Shown here piece by piece: positions 35,672 to 43,518 of a stretch of DNA of 64,000 nucleotides (position 1 is its first letter; each line of letters starts with the position of its first letter). The notes beneath the pieces were generated by a model. It had not been told where the DNA came from. It searched no databases and saw nothing but the letters and a program-made list of their open reading frames with translations. The stretch is taken from positions 5,146,001 to 5,210,000 of the forward strand of contig NZ_CP108508.1 of the NCBI RefSeq assembly GCF_035917275.1, given 5' to 3'. Made by a program: the position numbers and the translations under genes. The stretch comes from Streptomyces sp. NBC_01237 (GTDB lineage: Bacteria; Actinomycetota; Actinomycetes; Streptomycetales; Streptomycetaceae).

Positions 35672-36255
35672 CACCCCCCAAGACCCCCAACGCCCCCAAA
35701 CAGGACCGCAGTCGGGCCACCCGGCAGCGGCTCCTGGAAGCGGCGGTCGCCTGCCTCGCCGAACACGGCTGGGCGGGCTCCACCGTCTCCGTCGTCGCCG
35801 AACGGGCCGGAGTCTCGCGCGGCGCGGCCCAGCACCACTTCCCGACCCGCGAGGACCTGTTCACCGGAGCCGTCGAGTACGTCGCGGAGGAACGCTCCGC
35901 CGCCCTGCGCGCCCTGCCCGTCCAGGGCCGCAGCGAGGTCGTCGCGGCCCTGGTCGACCTGTACACCGGCCCGCTCTTCCGGGCCGCGCTGCACCTCTGG
36001 GTCGCCGCCTCCAACGAGGAGCAACTGCGCCCCCGCGTCACCGAACTCGAAGCCCGCGTGGGCCGTGAGACCCACCGCATCGCCGTCGAACTCCTGGACG
36101 CCGACGAGACCCGCCCCGGTGTCCGCGAAACGGTCCAGGGCCTCCTCGACATGGCCCGCGGCCTGGGCCTCGCCAACCTCCTCACCGACGACACGACCCG
36201 CCGCGACCGCGTGGTGACCCAGTGGGCGTCGGTCCTGGACGAGGCGCTGGGCTGA
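35659..36255 (+). CDS. TetR-family regulator of the catabolic block
   Basis: 198 residues from ATG 35659. HTH at about 18-62 (RQRLLEAAVACLAEHGW, VVAERAGVSRGAAQHHFPTREDL). The C-terminal half is a helical ligand domain without clear ligand clues. As last gene of the operon it is the natural candidate to sense an acyl-CoA intermediate and repress the promoter near 25.7 kb. This control loop is inferred. Confidence 0.92.
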   Translation: MGVVTPPKTPNAPKQDRSRATRQRLLEAAVACLAEHGWAGSTVSVVAERAGVSRGAAQHHFPTREDLFTGAVEYVAEERSAALRALPVQGRSEVVAALVDLYTGPLFRAALHLWVAASNEEQLRPRVTELEARVGRETHRIAVELLDADETRPGVRETVQGLLDMARGLGLANLLTDDTTRRDRVVTQWASVLDEALG

Positions 36256-36284
36256 GGGGGAGCGGGCGCGCCGGGCCGCTGCGG

Positions 36285-37394
36285 TCAGTTCCCCAGGTCC
36301 GCCAGCTGGTCGAAACCGGCGATCTCGGCCGGGTTGCGGGTGCCGGGGCCGATGTACGTCGCCGAGGGGCGCACCAGGCGGCCCGTCCGCTTCTGCTCCA
36401 GGATGTGCGCCGACCAGCCCGCCGTACGGGCACAGGTGAACATCGACGTGAACATGTGCGCCGGGACCTCCGCGAAGTCCAGCACGATGGCCGCCCAGAA
36501 CTCCACGTTCGTCGCCAGCACCCGGTCGGGGCGGCGCGCGTGCAGCTCCTCCAGCGCGGCCTTCTCCAGGGCCTCCGCCACCTCGAAGCGCGGTGCGGCC
36601 AGCTCCCTGGCCGTGCGGCGCAGGACGCGGGCGCGGGGGTCCTCGGCCCGGTACACCCGGTGTCCGAAGCCCATCAGACGCTCGCCGCGGTCCAGGGCCT
36701 GCTTCACGTACGCGGACGCGTCACCGGTGCGCTCGATCTCCTCGATCATGCCGAGGACGCGGGAGGGCGCGCCGCCGTGCAGCGGCCCCGACATGGCGCC
36801 CACCGCACCGGACAGCGCGGCGGCCACATCGGCGCCGGTGGAGGCGATGACCCGGGCGGTGAACGTGGAGGCGTTCATTCCGTGCTCGGCGGCCGAGGTC
36901 CAGTACGCGTCGACGGCCTTGACGTGCTGGGGGTCGGGCTCGCCGCGCCAACGGATCATGAACCGTTCCACCACGGAGCCGGCCTTGTCGATCTCGCTCT
37001 GCGGCACCATCGGCCGTCCCTGGCCGCGTGCCGACTGGGCGACGTAGGACAGGGCCATCACGGCGGCCCGCGCCAGATCGTCGCGGGCGGTCGCCTCGTC
37101 GATGTCCAGCAGCGGTTTCAGGCCCCACACGGGGGCGAGCATCGCCAGCGCGGACTGCACGTCGACCCGGATGTCACCGGAGTGGACGGGGATCGGGAAC
37201 GGCTCGGCGGGCGGCAGACCGGGGTTGAACGCCCCGTCCACCAGCAGACCCCAGACGTTGCCGAAGGACACATGGCCGACGAGGTCCTCGATGTCGACCC
37301 CGCGGTATCGGAGCGCGCCGCCTTCCTTGTCCGGTTCGGCGATCTCCGTCTCGAAGGCGACGACTCCCTCTAGTCCCGGTACGAAGTCGGACAT
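36285..37394 (-). CDS. Citrate synthase, short second type
   Basis: 369 residues. Conserved motifs are [11 protein letters not shown] at the start, [11 protein letters not shown] (active-site histidine), [15 protein letters not shown] (second histidine) and the C-terminal [16 protein letters not shown]. The size fits the shorter type II-like citrate synthases or 2-methylcitrate synthases of actinomycetes. With no prp genes beside it, plain citrate synthesis from acetyl-CoA and oxaloacetate is the first guess. It is divergent from pdxH. Confidence 0.92.
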   Translation of the reverse strand: MSDFVPGLEGVVAFETEIAEPDKEGGALRYRGVDIEDLVGHVSFGNVWGLLVDGAFNPGLPPAEPFPIPVHSGDIRVDVQSALAMLAPVWGLKPLLDIDEATARDDLARAAVMALSYVAQSARGQGRPMVPQSEIDKAGSVVERFMIRWRGEPDPQHVKAVDAYWTSAAEHGMNASTFTARVIASTGADVAAALSGAVGAMSGPLHGGAPSRVLGMIEEIERTGDASAYVKQALDRGERLMGFGHRVYRAEDPRARVLRRTARELAAPRFEVAEALEKAALEELHARRPDRVLATNVEFWAAIVLDFAEVPAHMFTSMFTCARTAGWSAHILEQKRTGRLVRPSATYIGPGTRNPAEIAGFDQLADLGN

Positions 37395-37580
37395 CAGGCG
37401 GCTCCCTCAGTTCGGCGGCGGGCGGTGGCTGTACGAAGGCCACAGGGGCCTGCCACAAGATATTGGCGGGTTCCCACGATGCGGGGAAGCGTGACATCCG
37501 GCACAGGACCTCATTTCGGCGGCCGGCGGTTACCACCCCTCCCCGCCGGGCACACTCGGCCGCTGCGGCAGGATGACCCC

Positions 37581-38333
37581 GTGCCCACACGAGACGACAA
37601 GGCCCCTTCCGCTGCTTCCTCCGCTCCCACCTCCGTTCGCGCCCCCGGTTTCGATTGCACCACCGATCCGGCGGCCATGCGCGAGCAGTACCGCTCGGAG
37701 CGGTTCGCCGAGCAGGACCTCAGCCCCGATCCGATGGACCAGTTCGCCCGCTGGTTCCGCCAGGTCGCGGCGGGTGGCGTGCTCCACGAGCCGAACGCCA
37801 TGGTGGTCTCCACGGCCACCCCGGAGGGCCGCCCGTCCTCCCGCACGGTCCTGCTGAAGCGGTACGACAGCAGGGGCTTCGTCTTCTTCACGAACTACGG
37901 GTCCCGCAAGGGCCGCGAGCTGACCGCGAACCCGTATGTCTCGCTGCTCTTCCCCTGGCACCCGCTGGCCCGCCAGGTCATCGTCACCGGCACCGCGGCC
38001 CGGGTCTCCCGCGAGGAGACGGTCGCCTACTTCCGCACCCGCCCGCACGGCTCGCAGCTGGGCGCCTGGGCGAGCGCCCAGTCCACGGTCATCGGCTCGC
38101 GCGAGGAGCTGGTCACCCGGTACGAGGAGCTGGCCGCGCGCTACCCCGAGGGCGAGAAGGTCCCGGCCCCGCCGCACTGGGGCGGCTTCCGTGTCGTCCC
38201 GGACACCATCGAGTTCTGGCAGGGCCACGAGAACCGGCTGCACGACCGGCTGCGGTACGTCCGCGAGGACGCGGCGGAGCAGGGGGCGGAGGCCGGCGGT
38301 ACGGGGTGGCGGGTGGAGCGGCTCTGCCCGTAG
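37581..38333 (+). CDS. pdxH: Pyridoxamine 5'-phosphate oxidase
   Basis: 250 residues from GTG 37581 with AGGATG upstream; an internal ATG at 37678 is an alternative. FMN and substrate motifs are [50 protein letters not shown] and the C-terminal [17 protein letters not shown] with RLHDRLRY. It oxidises pyridoxamine or pyridoxine phosphate to PLP. The first 30 residues are Ala/Ser/Pro-rich and variable. Its stop codon is the first codon of a 9-bp tandem array. Confidence 0.95.
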   Translation: MPTRDDKAPSAASSAPTSVRAPGFDCTTDPAAMREQYRSERFAEQDLSPDPMDQFARWFRQVAAGGVLHEPNAMVVSTATPEGRPSSRTVLLKRYDSRGFVFFTNYGSRKGRELTANPYVSLLFPWHPLARQVIVTGTAARVSREETVAYFRTRPHGSQLGAWASAQSTVIGSREELVTRYEELAARYPEGEKVPAPPHWGGFRVVPDTIEFWQGHENRLHDRLRYVREDAAEQGAEAGGTGWRVERLCP

Positions 38334-38393
38334 GCCCCGTGGGCTCTGTAGGCCCCGTAGGCCCCGTGGGTCCCGTAGGCCCGGGGGTCCCGC
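38331..38393. repeat. 9-bp tandem array starting at the pdxH stop codon
   Basis: Seven imperfect 9-bp units (TAGGCCCCG, TGGGCTCTG, TAGGCCCCG, TAGGCCCCG, TGGGTCCCG and two more decayed units) run head to tail. The first unit contains the TAG stop of pdxH. No hairpin function is evident; likely a replication-slippage product. Confidence 0.8.
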
Positions 38394-38435
38394 GGCCGGG
38401 GCCGTACGGCGCGCGGAGCCCGTACGGCCCCGGAC

Positions 38436-38631
38436 ACGCAGAAACCCGCAGGCTCTGGTCCCTCCTTGCGGAGGGGCCGGCCGGACTTACCGGCGAGCCT
38501 GCGGGTCGGTGACTGCTTGGGATTGGCCGGCGACCGGCCTGCACTGCAAGAGCGCGACGACGGGCGTCAGCCCGCAGTCACCTCACGAGTCCGAAGATAA
38601 ATCACTTCCGGAACACCTCCTCTCTTGTGTG
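38436..38631 (-). ncRNA. Candidate structured small RNA with its own promoter
   Basis: Downstream of a consensus-like promoter, the minus strand folds strongly. A perfect 9-bp closing stem (38508-38516 with 38574-38582, GGTGACTGC/GCAGTCACC) encloses two hairpins (CGGGC/GCCCG and GGCCGG/CCGGCC). It is followed by a second element whose 12-bp outer stem (38444-38455 with 38495-38506) leads into TTTCTG and looks like the terminator. The unit lies between convergent-side neighbours pdxH (plus) and the phytase gene (minus), with no gene to be regulated in cis downstream. It also contains a short leader ORF. Inferred from sequence only. Confidence 0.6.
38444..38506 (-). terminator. Terminal hairpin of the small RNA
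   Basis: Perfect 12-bp outer stem (ACCCGCAGGCTC with its complement) enclosing smaller hairpins such as CCTCC/GGAGG; the minus-strand 3' side continues as TTTCTGCGT. It could also end pdxH transcripts coming from the other side. Confidence 0.65.
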
Positions 38632-38635
38632 CCAT
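38567..38635 (-). CDS. 22-residue leader ORF in the small RNA unit
   Basis: ATG 38635 follows the -10 element by one base, so it could only be read as a near-leaderless ORF if transcription starts slightly upstream of usual. Alternatively a 12-residue ORF starts at GTG 38605, 10 nt after a perfect AGGAGG. Both end at the same TGA inside the CGGGC hairpin. The peptide (ending LRTREVTAG) resembles nothing I know. An overlap of translation and RNA structure is typical of attenuation leaders. Confidence 0.35.
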   Translation of the reverse strand: MAHKRGGVPEVIYLRTREVTAG

Positions 38636-38636
38636 C

Positions 38637-38665
38637 AGCTTAGGAAACCCCGTCGGGGCCCTCAA
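38637..38665 (-). promoter_or_regulatory. Promoter of the small RNA unit
   Basis: On the minus strand TTGAGG (38660-38665) and TAAGCT (38637-38642) are spaced exactly 17 bp, close to the HrdB-type consensus. It is among the best housekeeping promoters by sequence that I noticed in the window. The spacer includes CCCCGACGGGG, a palindrome. It lies in the gap after the phytase stop and points away from it, towards the structured RNA. Confidence 0.7.
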
Positions 38666-38686
38666 CCGATTTAATTCGCGCCGCCG

Positions 38687-40003
38687 TCAGTCCTCGATGG
38701 CGTCGAGGACCTCGCCCAGGTCGACGAACTTGAAGCCGGTGGCTTCGCGGTCGCCGTCCCCGGGGGTGGCGTGGCCGTCCTGGACGACGAGCAGACCGTT
38801 CGGATACCGGCTGCCCAGGGGCGCGTTCAGGACGGCGGCGCCGTCGCACTCCTCGGAGCCGTCCAGGGCGGCCGAGGCGGCCGTGACACGGAAGCCGCCC
38901 TCGTACTCGTTGTGGTCGGCGAGCTCGCGGTCGTACGCCGCGAAGGTGTTGTCGCCCTGGCTGGAGGCCAGGAGGTAGCCGTCGCCGTCCGGCTCGGTGA
39001 GCAGGGTCAGCCCCTCGACGTCCGCCGCGACACGGGTGCCGCCGAAGCCCGGGTCGGTGCCGGGGGCGCACTCCTCGGTCTCCTCGTCGTACGTACCGGG
39101 AACGCCGTACTCGCGCACCTTGTCGACGAGCACCGGGGTGCCGGTGAGGTCGGCGCGCAGGCGCCAGATGCCGACGTCCTCCTGCCCGGCGTAGAGCGTG
39201 CCGTTGGCCGGGTCGACCACCATGCCCTCGATCTGGGGCAGCTCGCCGGGCTCCCCGCAGGGGCTCCAGGAGGTGCCGTCGGGCAGCCGGAAGGCGGCGG
39301 GCAGGTCGAGCGTGCGGACCTTGCGGTAGGTGACCGTGCCGGCGGGGGTGGCGGTCAGCTCCAGCAGCGCGACGGAGGTCCGGCCGCGGCGGCTGGCCAG
39401 GGCGTACGAGCGGCCGGTGGCCCGGTCGGTCCAGGTGGCCAGGCCGTAGGCGGTCGCCTGGTCGTTGACCTCGTCCTGACCGGCGGAGAACACGCGCGGC
39501 GCGGCCGGGTCGGTGACGTCGGTGAGCGGGCCGCCCGGACGGTTCGGGTCGATGCGGTAGACCCGCAGCCGGTCGTGGCCCCGGTCGGTCGTGACGGCCA
39601 GGTCCGTGCGGCCGGACCCCAGCCGCAGCCCGTGCACCAGGTCGACGTTGTTGAAGCGGCCGGGGGCGTCCTCGGGGCCGGGGGCGGCGGGGGCCGGGAC
39701 GGACTGCACCGGACGGGCGTCCAGGCCGTAGACGCGCAGCCCGCCCTCCTTCGCGGTGGCGATCACCAGGCTGCGGCCGGGGTCGGCGGCGTTGCGCCAG
39801 ATCGCGGGGTCGTCGGCGTTGGCGTTGCCGCCCGCCTCGTCGTCGTACAGCGCGGGGGTCTCGGCCCGCGGGGTGACCGCGGGGAGGGAGCCGGTGGCGC
39901 CGCTGTGCGCCCGGGCGGGCAGGGCGGCGGTCAGTGTCGCCAGCGCGGTGCAGACGGCCAGCGCCGCCGCTGCCGCCGGACGTGCGGGACGGAAGGTCGT
40001 CAC
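38687..40003 (-). CDS. Secreted beta-propeller phytase
   Basis: 438 residues from GTG 40003 with AAGGAG upstream. A Sec signal (FRPARPAAAAALAVCTALAT, cleaved near ARAHS) precedes the six-bladed BPP fold: NADDPAIWRNAADPGRSLVI, TAKEGGLRVYGLDARPV, NNVDLVHGL, GQEDVGIWRLRADL and GFKFVDL. These are the calcium-dependent beta-propeller phytase motifs. It releases phosphate from phytate or related organophosphates outside the cell. PHO-box-like repeats lie upstream, so phosphate-starvation induction is likely. Confidence 0.9.
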   Translation of the reverse strand: MTTFRPARPAAAAALAVCTALATLTAALPARAHSGATGSLPAVTPRAETPALYDDEAGGNANADDPAIWRNAADPGRSLVIATAKEGGLRVYGLDARPVQSVPAPAAPGPEDAPGRFNNVDLVHGLRLGSGRTDLAVTTDRGHDRLRVYRIDPNRPGGPLTDVTDPAAPRVFSAGQDEVNDQATAYGLATWTDRATGRSYALASRRGRTSVALLELTATPAGTVTYRKVRTLDLPAAFRLPDGTSWSPCGEPGELPQIEGMVVDPANGTLYAGQEDVGIWRLRADLTGTPVLVDKVREYGVPGTYDEETEECAPGTDPGFGGTRVAADVEGLTLLTEPDGDGYLLASSQGDNTFAAYDRELADHNEYEGGFRVTAASAALDGSEECDGAAVLNAPLGSRYPNGLLVVQDGHATPGDGDREATGFKFVDLGEVLDAIED

Positions 40004-40105
40004 GAGAACGGCTCCTTGGTGTCGCGGACATGACGAATGCGCCCCCAGGGTGGGTGCGCGCGGTGGACACGGAGTGACGGGCCGCGCACACTCCGCCGTG
40101 CCGTC

Positions 40106-40148
40106 GGTGAACTCCTGTCGCGGGGTGAACGCCCGCCCCTGGGTGAAC
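40106..40148 (-). promoter_or_regulatory. PHO-box-like GTTCACC repeats before the phytase gene
   Basis: On the minus strand GTTCACC occurs three times, at 40142-40148, 40124-40130 and 40106-40112, exactly 18 bp apart, about 100-145 bp before the phytase start. GTTCACC is the core of the streptomycete PHO box, but the usual direct repeat period is 11 bp. PhoP control is plausible by gene function; the odd period leaves doubt. Confidence 0.5.
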
Positions 40149-40242
40149 GCCCGCCGCACGGGGGGCGGAGCCCGGGATGCCGCCGGATTTCGGTGAAGTG
40201 GATGTGCTCCGGGTCACGTTCCAGTTGAATGGTGTGACGTGC

Positions 40243-40290
40243 AGCGATACGTGCGGAAATACGTACAGCGATACGTGCGGAAATACGTAC
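40243..40290 (+). repeat. Perfect 24-bp tandem repeat before the PAS/GAF gene
   Basis: Two identical 24-bp units (40243-40266, 40267-40290) start AGCGATACGTGCGG and end ATACGTAC. Each unit holds an inverted pair TACGT / ACGTA. They end 34 bp before the ATG at 40325, so a tandem operator for two protein dimers is possible. Confidence 0.75.
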
Positions 40291-40324
40291 GGCAAGGGCC
40301 GACACGTCCTGCGGGGGGTACGGA

Positions 40325-41755
40325 ATGAGTGCTTCCAGGAGCAGTGGGACCACCGACGCTCTCGGGCCGGACGAGGGCCCCGGCAGAGCAGCCGCGGGGT
40401 CCCCGGAGGCCGGGGCGATCCCCGGGTCCGAACTGCTCGCGGCACTGCTCGACGGGATGGACGCCGCCCTGTGCGCGTTCGACGCGGGCGGCACGATCAC
40501 CCACTGGAACCGCGAGGCCGAGCGGATTCTCGGCTGGTCCGCCGAGGAGGCCGTCGGGCGGACCGGGTTCGCCGGCTGGGCCGTGCGCAGGGCCGACGCG
40601 GACGAGGTGCAGGGGCGGCTGATGTCCGCCATGGCCTCTCCGGGGCGCCAGGTGCACGAGTTCGCGCTGCTGCGCAAGGACGGCGGCCGGGTCCTCGTAC
40701 GGACCCAGTCGGCCGGGGTGCGGGGCGCGGACGGAAAGCCGGCCGGGGTCTACTGCGCGTTCAGCGAGGTGCACGCGCAGATCGACCTGGAGCGGTCGAT
40801 CGCGCTCAGCGAGGCACTGTTCGAGGACGCGTCGTGGGGTGTGGTGCTGGTCGACGTCGATCTGCGGCCCACGGTCGTCAACTCCCACGCGGCACGGGCG
40901 CTGGGCGGCGGCCGTACGACGCTGCTGGGGCGCCCCCTGGGCGAACTCGTCGTGCAGGGCGTCGAGGACCTGGAGGGCGCGCTCCAGCACGTGCTCGCCG
41001 AGGGGGCGCCGACCGCCCCCACCGAGATCTGGGTGACCCTGCGGACGGCGGAGGGCGACCGGCGGCGCTGCTGGCGCAGCGGATTCCTGCGGCTGGCCTC
41101 ACCGCTGGCCGAGGAGCCCGTGCCCCTGGGCGTGGGCTGGCTGTTCCAGGACGTGACCCGGGCGAAGCTGGCCGAGCAGGACGCGGACCGGGTGCGCTTC
41201 CGGGCCAACCAGCTGCACCGGGCCGCGCGGGCGGCGTCCGAGTGCGAGGACCCGATGGAGGCGGCGACGTCCTCGCTGGACTTCGCGCTGGCCGGGTTCG
41301 CCGACCATGTGCTGGTCGACCTGGTGGCGGGGGAGCGGCTGGTGCGGGCCGCGGCGACGCCGTCCGACGCGCCGGGCCCGTGCCTTCCGGTGTCGGGCGG
41401 TGCCGTCCCGGCGCGCTACGGCCCCGGCCACCCGGTCCTCCAGGCGGTGGAGCGCACCGGCTCGGTACGGGTGAGCGCGGGTGCGGCGGGTGCGGCGGAC
41501 GGGGCGTGGGCGTTGGAGCGGCAGTGGCCCCGGGACGCGGCGCACGCCCTGTGCGCGGTGCTCCGGAGCCGGGGCAGGACGCTGGGCGTGGTGACGTTCC
41601 TGCGCGCGGCGAACCGGGTCGCGTTCGAACGCCCGGACGCGATGTACGCGGAGAGTGTGGCGGTCCGGGTCGCGTCCGCGGTGGATCTGCACCAGCTGCT
41701 GCGTGCCGGCGGGCCGGGCGCGGGCAGCGGCACCGGGGGCCCGTCCGGGGTGTGA
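40325..41755 (+). CDS. PAS-PAS-GAF sensor protein without output domain
   Basis: 476 residues. A first PAS domain (about 35-150; AALCAFDAGGTITHWNREAERILGW) and a second (about 160-280; GVVLVDVDLRPTVVNSHAARALG) are followed by a GAF-like domain (about 300-455; AATSSLDFALAGFADHVLVD). No kinase, PP2C phosphatase or GGDEF output is attached, although this PAS-GAF layout usually precedes a SpoIIE-type phosphatase in Streptomyces. It may be a partner-binding sensor. The 24-bp repeat just upstream suggests specific control. Confidence 0.82.
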   Translation: MSASRSSGTTDALGPDEGPGRAAAGSPEAGAIPGSELLAALLDGMDAALCAFDAGGTITHWNREAERILGWSAEEAVGRTGFAGWAVRRADADEVQGRLMSAMASPGRQVHEFALLRKDGGRVLVRTQSAGVRGADGKPAGVYCAFSEVHAQIDLERSIALSEALFEDASWGVVLVDVDLRPTVVNSHAARALGGGRTTLLGRPLGELVVQGVEDLEGALQHVLAEGAPTAPTEIWVTLRTAEGDRRRCWRSGFLRLASPLAEEPVPLGVGWLFQDVTRAKLAEQDADRVRFRANQLHRAARAASECEDPMEAATSSLDFALAGFADHVLVDLVAGERLVRAAATPSDAPGPCLPVSGGAVPARYGPGHPVLQAVERTGSVRVSAGAAGAADGAWALERQWPRDAAHALCAVLRSRGRTLGVVTFLRAANRVAFERPDAMYAESVAVRVASAVDLHQLLRAGGPGAGSGTGGPSGV

Positions 41756-41814
41756 GGGGGCCGGGGCCCCGCCCCGGCCCCCAGAGGGGGCGGGGCGGCT
41801 CGCGCGGCAGGAGC

Positions 41815-41878
41815 GGCGGAGGATCCGGATCCCTTGGTTCAGTGGCCGCGGAGGGTTCGGACCCCTTGGTTCAGTGGC
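41815..41878. repeat. 32-bp tandem duplication at the end of the SIS-domain gene
   Basis: Two copies of about 32 bp (41815-41846, 41847-41878) share CCCTTGGTTCAGTGGC exactly (41831-41846 and 41863-41878), with few mismatches elsewhere. The second copy includes the stop codon and last codons of the minus-strand gene; the first is non-coding. It looks like a local duplication of a gene end. Confidence 0.75.
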
Positions 41879-42626
41879 GGTAGAAGACCCGGTCCGCGTA
41901 CTCCGTCATGACGCGGCCGTTCCACTCGTGTCCGCCGTCGACGTTGCCCGACCGCAGCAGCGGCGGCTCGATCCCCCTGGCCACCAGCTCCTCGGCGGCG
42001 GCCGCCATCATCGCCTGCATCACCGCACTGGTGACCACCGTCGACGCGGGCGCGAACGGCGCCTCGATGCCGTCCGTCGTCAGTTCGGCGTCGCCGATAG
42101 CGATCTTGCTGTCGAGCACGATGTCGCAGTGGTCCCGCAGGAAGCCGCCCGACACATGCCGGGACCGGGTGCCCTCCGTGTACGCGACCGAGGTGACGCC
42201 GATGACCTTCAGCCCGAGCGCACGGGCGTTCAGCGCCATCTCGATGGGCAGCGCGTTGCGCCCGGACAGCGAGATGATCACGAGTACGTCGCCGGACGTG
42301 GCGGGGCTGGTGTCCAGTACCGCCGACGCGAGCCCGTCCACCCGCTCCAGCGCGGAGCCGAGCGTGGCGGGCATGACGTCGACGCCCATGGTGCCCGGCA
42401 CCGTGAGCAGGTTCATCAGGGCGAGCCCGCCCGCCCGGTAGACGACGTCCTGCGCGGCGAGGGAGGAGTGCCCGGCGCCGAAGGCGAAGAGCCGGCCGCC
42501 CGCCTCGACGGTGTCGGCGATGGCGGCACCGGCGGCCGCGATATTGCCGGATTCCTCGTCCCGCACGCGCGTCAGCAGGCCGATCGCTGCGTCGAAGAAC
42601 TGACCGGCCAGCTTGCTTTCGCTCAT
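41871..42626 (-). CDS. SIS-domain sugar-phosphate protein (UPF0309 type)
   Basis: 251 residues from ATG 42626. The SIS fold is marked by GGRLFAFGAGHSSLAAQDVVYRAG, VLVIISLSGRNALPIEMAL and LGLKVIGVTSVAYTEGTRS. The gene belongs to the UPF0309/MurQ-related group, which handles phosphosugars or amino-sugar phosphates. No transporter or kinase lies beside it. It is divergent from the DmdR-type regulator. Confidence 0.88.
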   Translation of the reverse strand: MSESKLAGQFFDAAIGLLTRVRDEESGNIAAAGAAIADTVEAGGRLFAFGAGHSSLAAQDVVYRAGGLALMNLLTVPGTMGVDVMPATLGSALERVDGLASAVLDTSPATSGDVLVIISLSGRNALPIEMALNARALGLKVIGVTSVAYTEGTRSRHVSGGFLRDHCDIVLDSKIAIGDAELTTDGIEAPFAPASTVVTSAVMQAMMAAAAEELVARGIEPPLLRSGNVDGGHEWNGRVMTEYADRVFYRH

Positions 42627-42825
42627 CGGGGAGAGCCCTTTCGGCGGGGTGGGATGTCCGTGCCGCCGATCACGTTGCGGTCTGGACCAGTGGCCTGTCA
42701 ATAGCGCCTGGGCCGCTCCGCCGCATGGTCTTCGGTCCGTGCGGCACGGTTGTCGGCGGTATGCGTCAGAATTGGTGCAGGGCCATCGCACGACGTTTTT
42801 CTTGTCACAGCATCGAGGGGCACGT

Positions 42826-43518
42826 ATGTCCGGACTGATCGACACCACGGAGATGTATCTCCGCACCATCCTCGAACTCGAAGAGGAAGGCGTGGTCCCC
42901 ATGCGCGCCCGGATCGCTGAACGGCTGGACCAGAGCGGTCCGACGGTCAGCCAGACGGTGGCGCGCATGGAGCGCGACGGACTCGTCCAGGTCGCGGGCG
43001 ACCGCCATCTGGAGCTGACGGACGAGGGCCGCAGGCTCGCGACGCGCGTGATGCGCAAGCACCGGCTGGCCGAGTGCCTGCTCGTCGACGTGATCGGCCT
43101 GGAGTGGGAGCAGGTCCACGCCGAGGCGTGCCGCTGGGAGCACGTCATGAGCGAGGCCGTGGAGCGCCGGGTGCTGGAGCTGCTGCGGCACCCCACGGAG
43201 TCTCCGTACGGGAATCCCATCCCGGGCCTGGAGGAGCTGGGCGAGAAGGCCGAGGCCGATCCGTTCCTGGACGAGGGCATGGTGAGCCTGGCCGAGCTCG
43301 ACCCGGGCGCGGAGGGCAAGACGGTGGTGGTGCGGCGGATCGGCGAGCCGATCCAGACCGACGCCCAGCTGATGTACACACTGCGGCGCGCGGGCGTGCA
43401 GCCCGGCTCCGTGGTCAGCGTGACGGAGTCGCCCGGCGGTGTGCTGGTCGGCTCCAGTGGGGAGGCGGCCGAGCTGGACGCCGAGGTCGCCTCGCACGTG
43501 TTCGTCGCGAAGCGCTGA
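42826..43518 (+). CDS. dmdR1: Iron-dependent DtxR-family repressor DmdR1
   Basis: 230 residues. Winged HTH (IDTTEMYLRTILELEEEG, RIAERLDQSGPTVSQTVARM), dimerisation/metal domain with ligands M10, H79-type RKHRLAECLL and the second site in EACRWEHVMSEAVE, and a C-terminal SH3-like domain (VVVRRIGEPIQTDAQLMYTL to HVFVAKR). It represses siderophore and iron uptake genes when Fe(II) is bound. Size and position after a SIS gene agree with S. coelicolor dmdR1 as I remember it. A long antisense ORF covers it, as described for adm in S. coelicolor. Confidence 0.93.
   Translation: MSGLIDTTEMYLRTILELEEEGVVPMRARIAERLDQSGPTVSQTVARMERDGLVQVAGDRHLELTDEGRRLATRVMRKHRLAECLLVDVIGLEWEQVHAEACRWEHVMSEAVERRVLELLRHPTESPYGNPIPGLEELGEKAEADPFLDEGMVSLAELDPGAEGKTVVVRRIGEPIQTDAQLMYTLRRAGVQPGSVVSVTESPGGVLVGSSGEAAELDAEVASHVFVAKR

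Noticed and set aside
41821..41880. tRNA-like GGTTC-containing sequence
   Set aside because: The GGTTC words belong to a 32-bp duplication and no cloverleaf can be formed.
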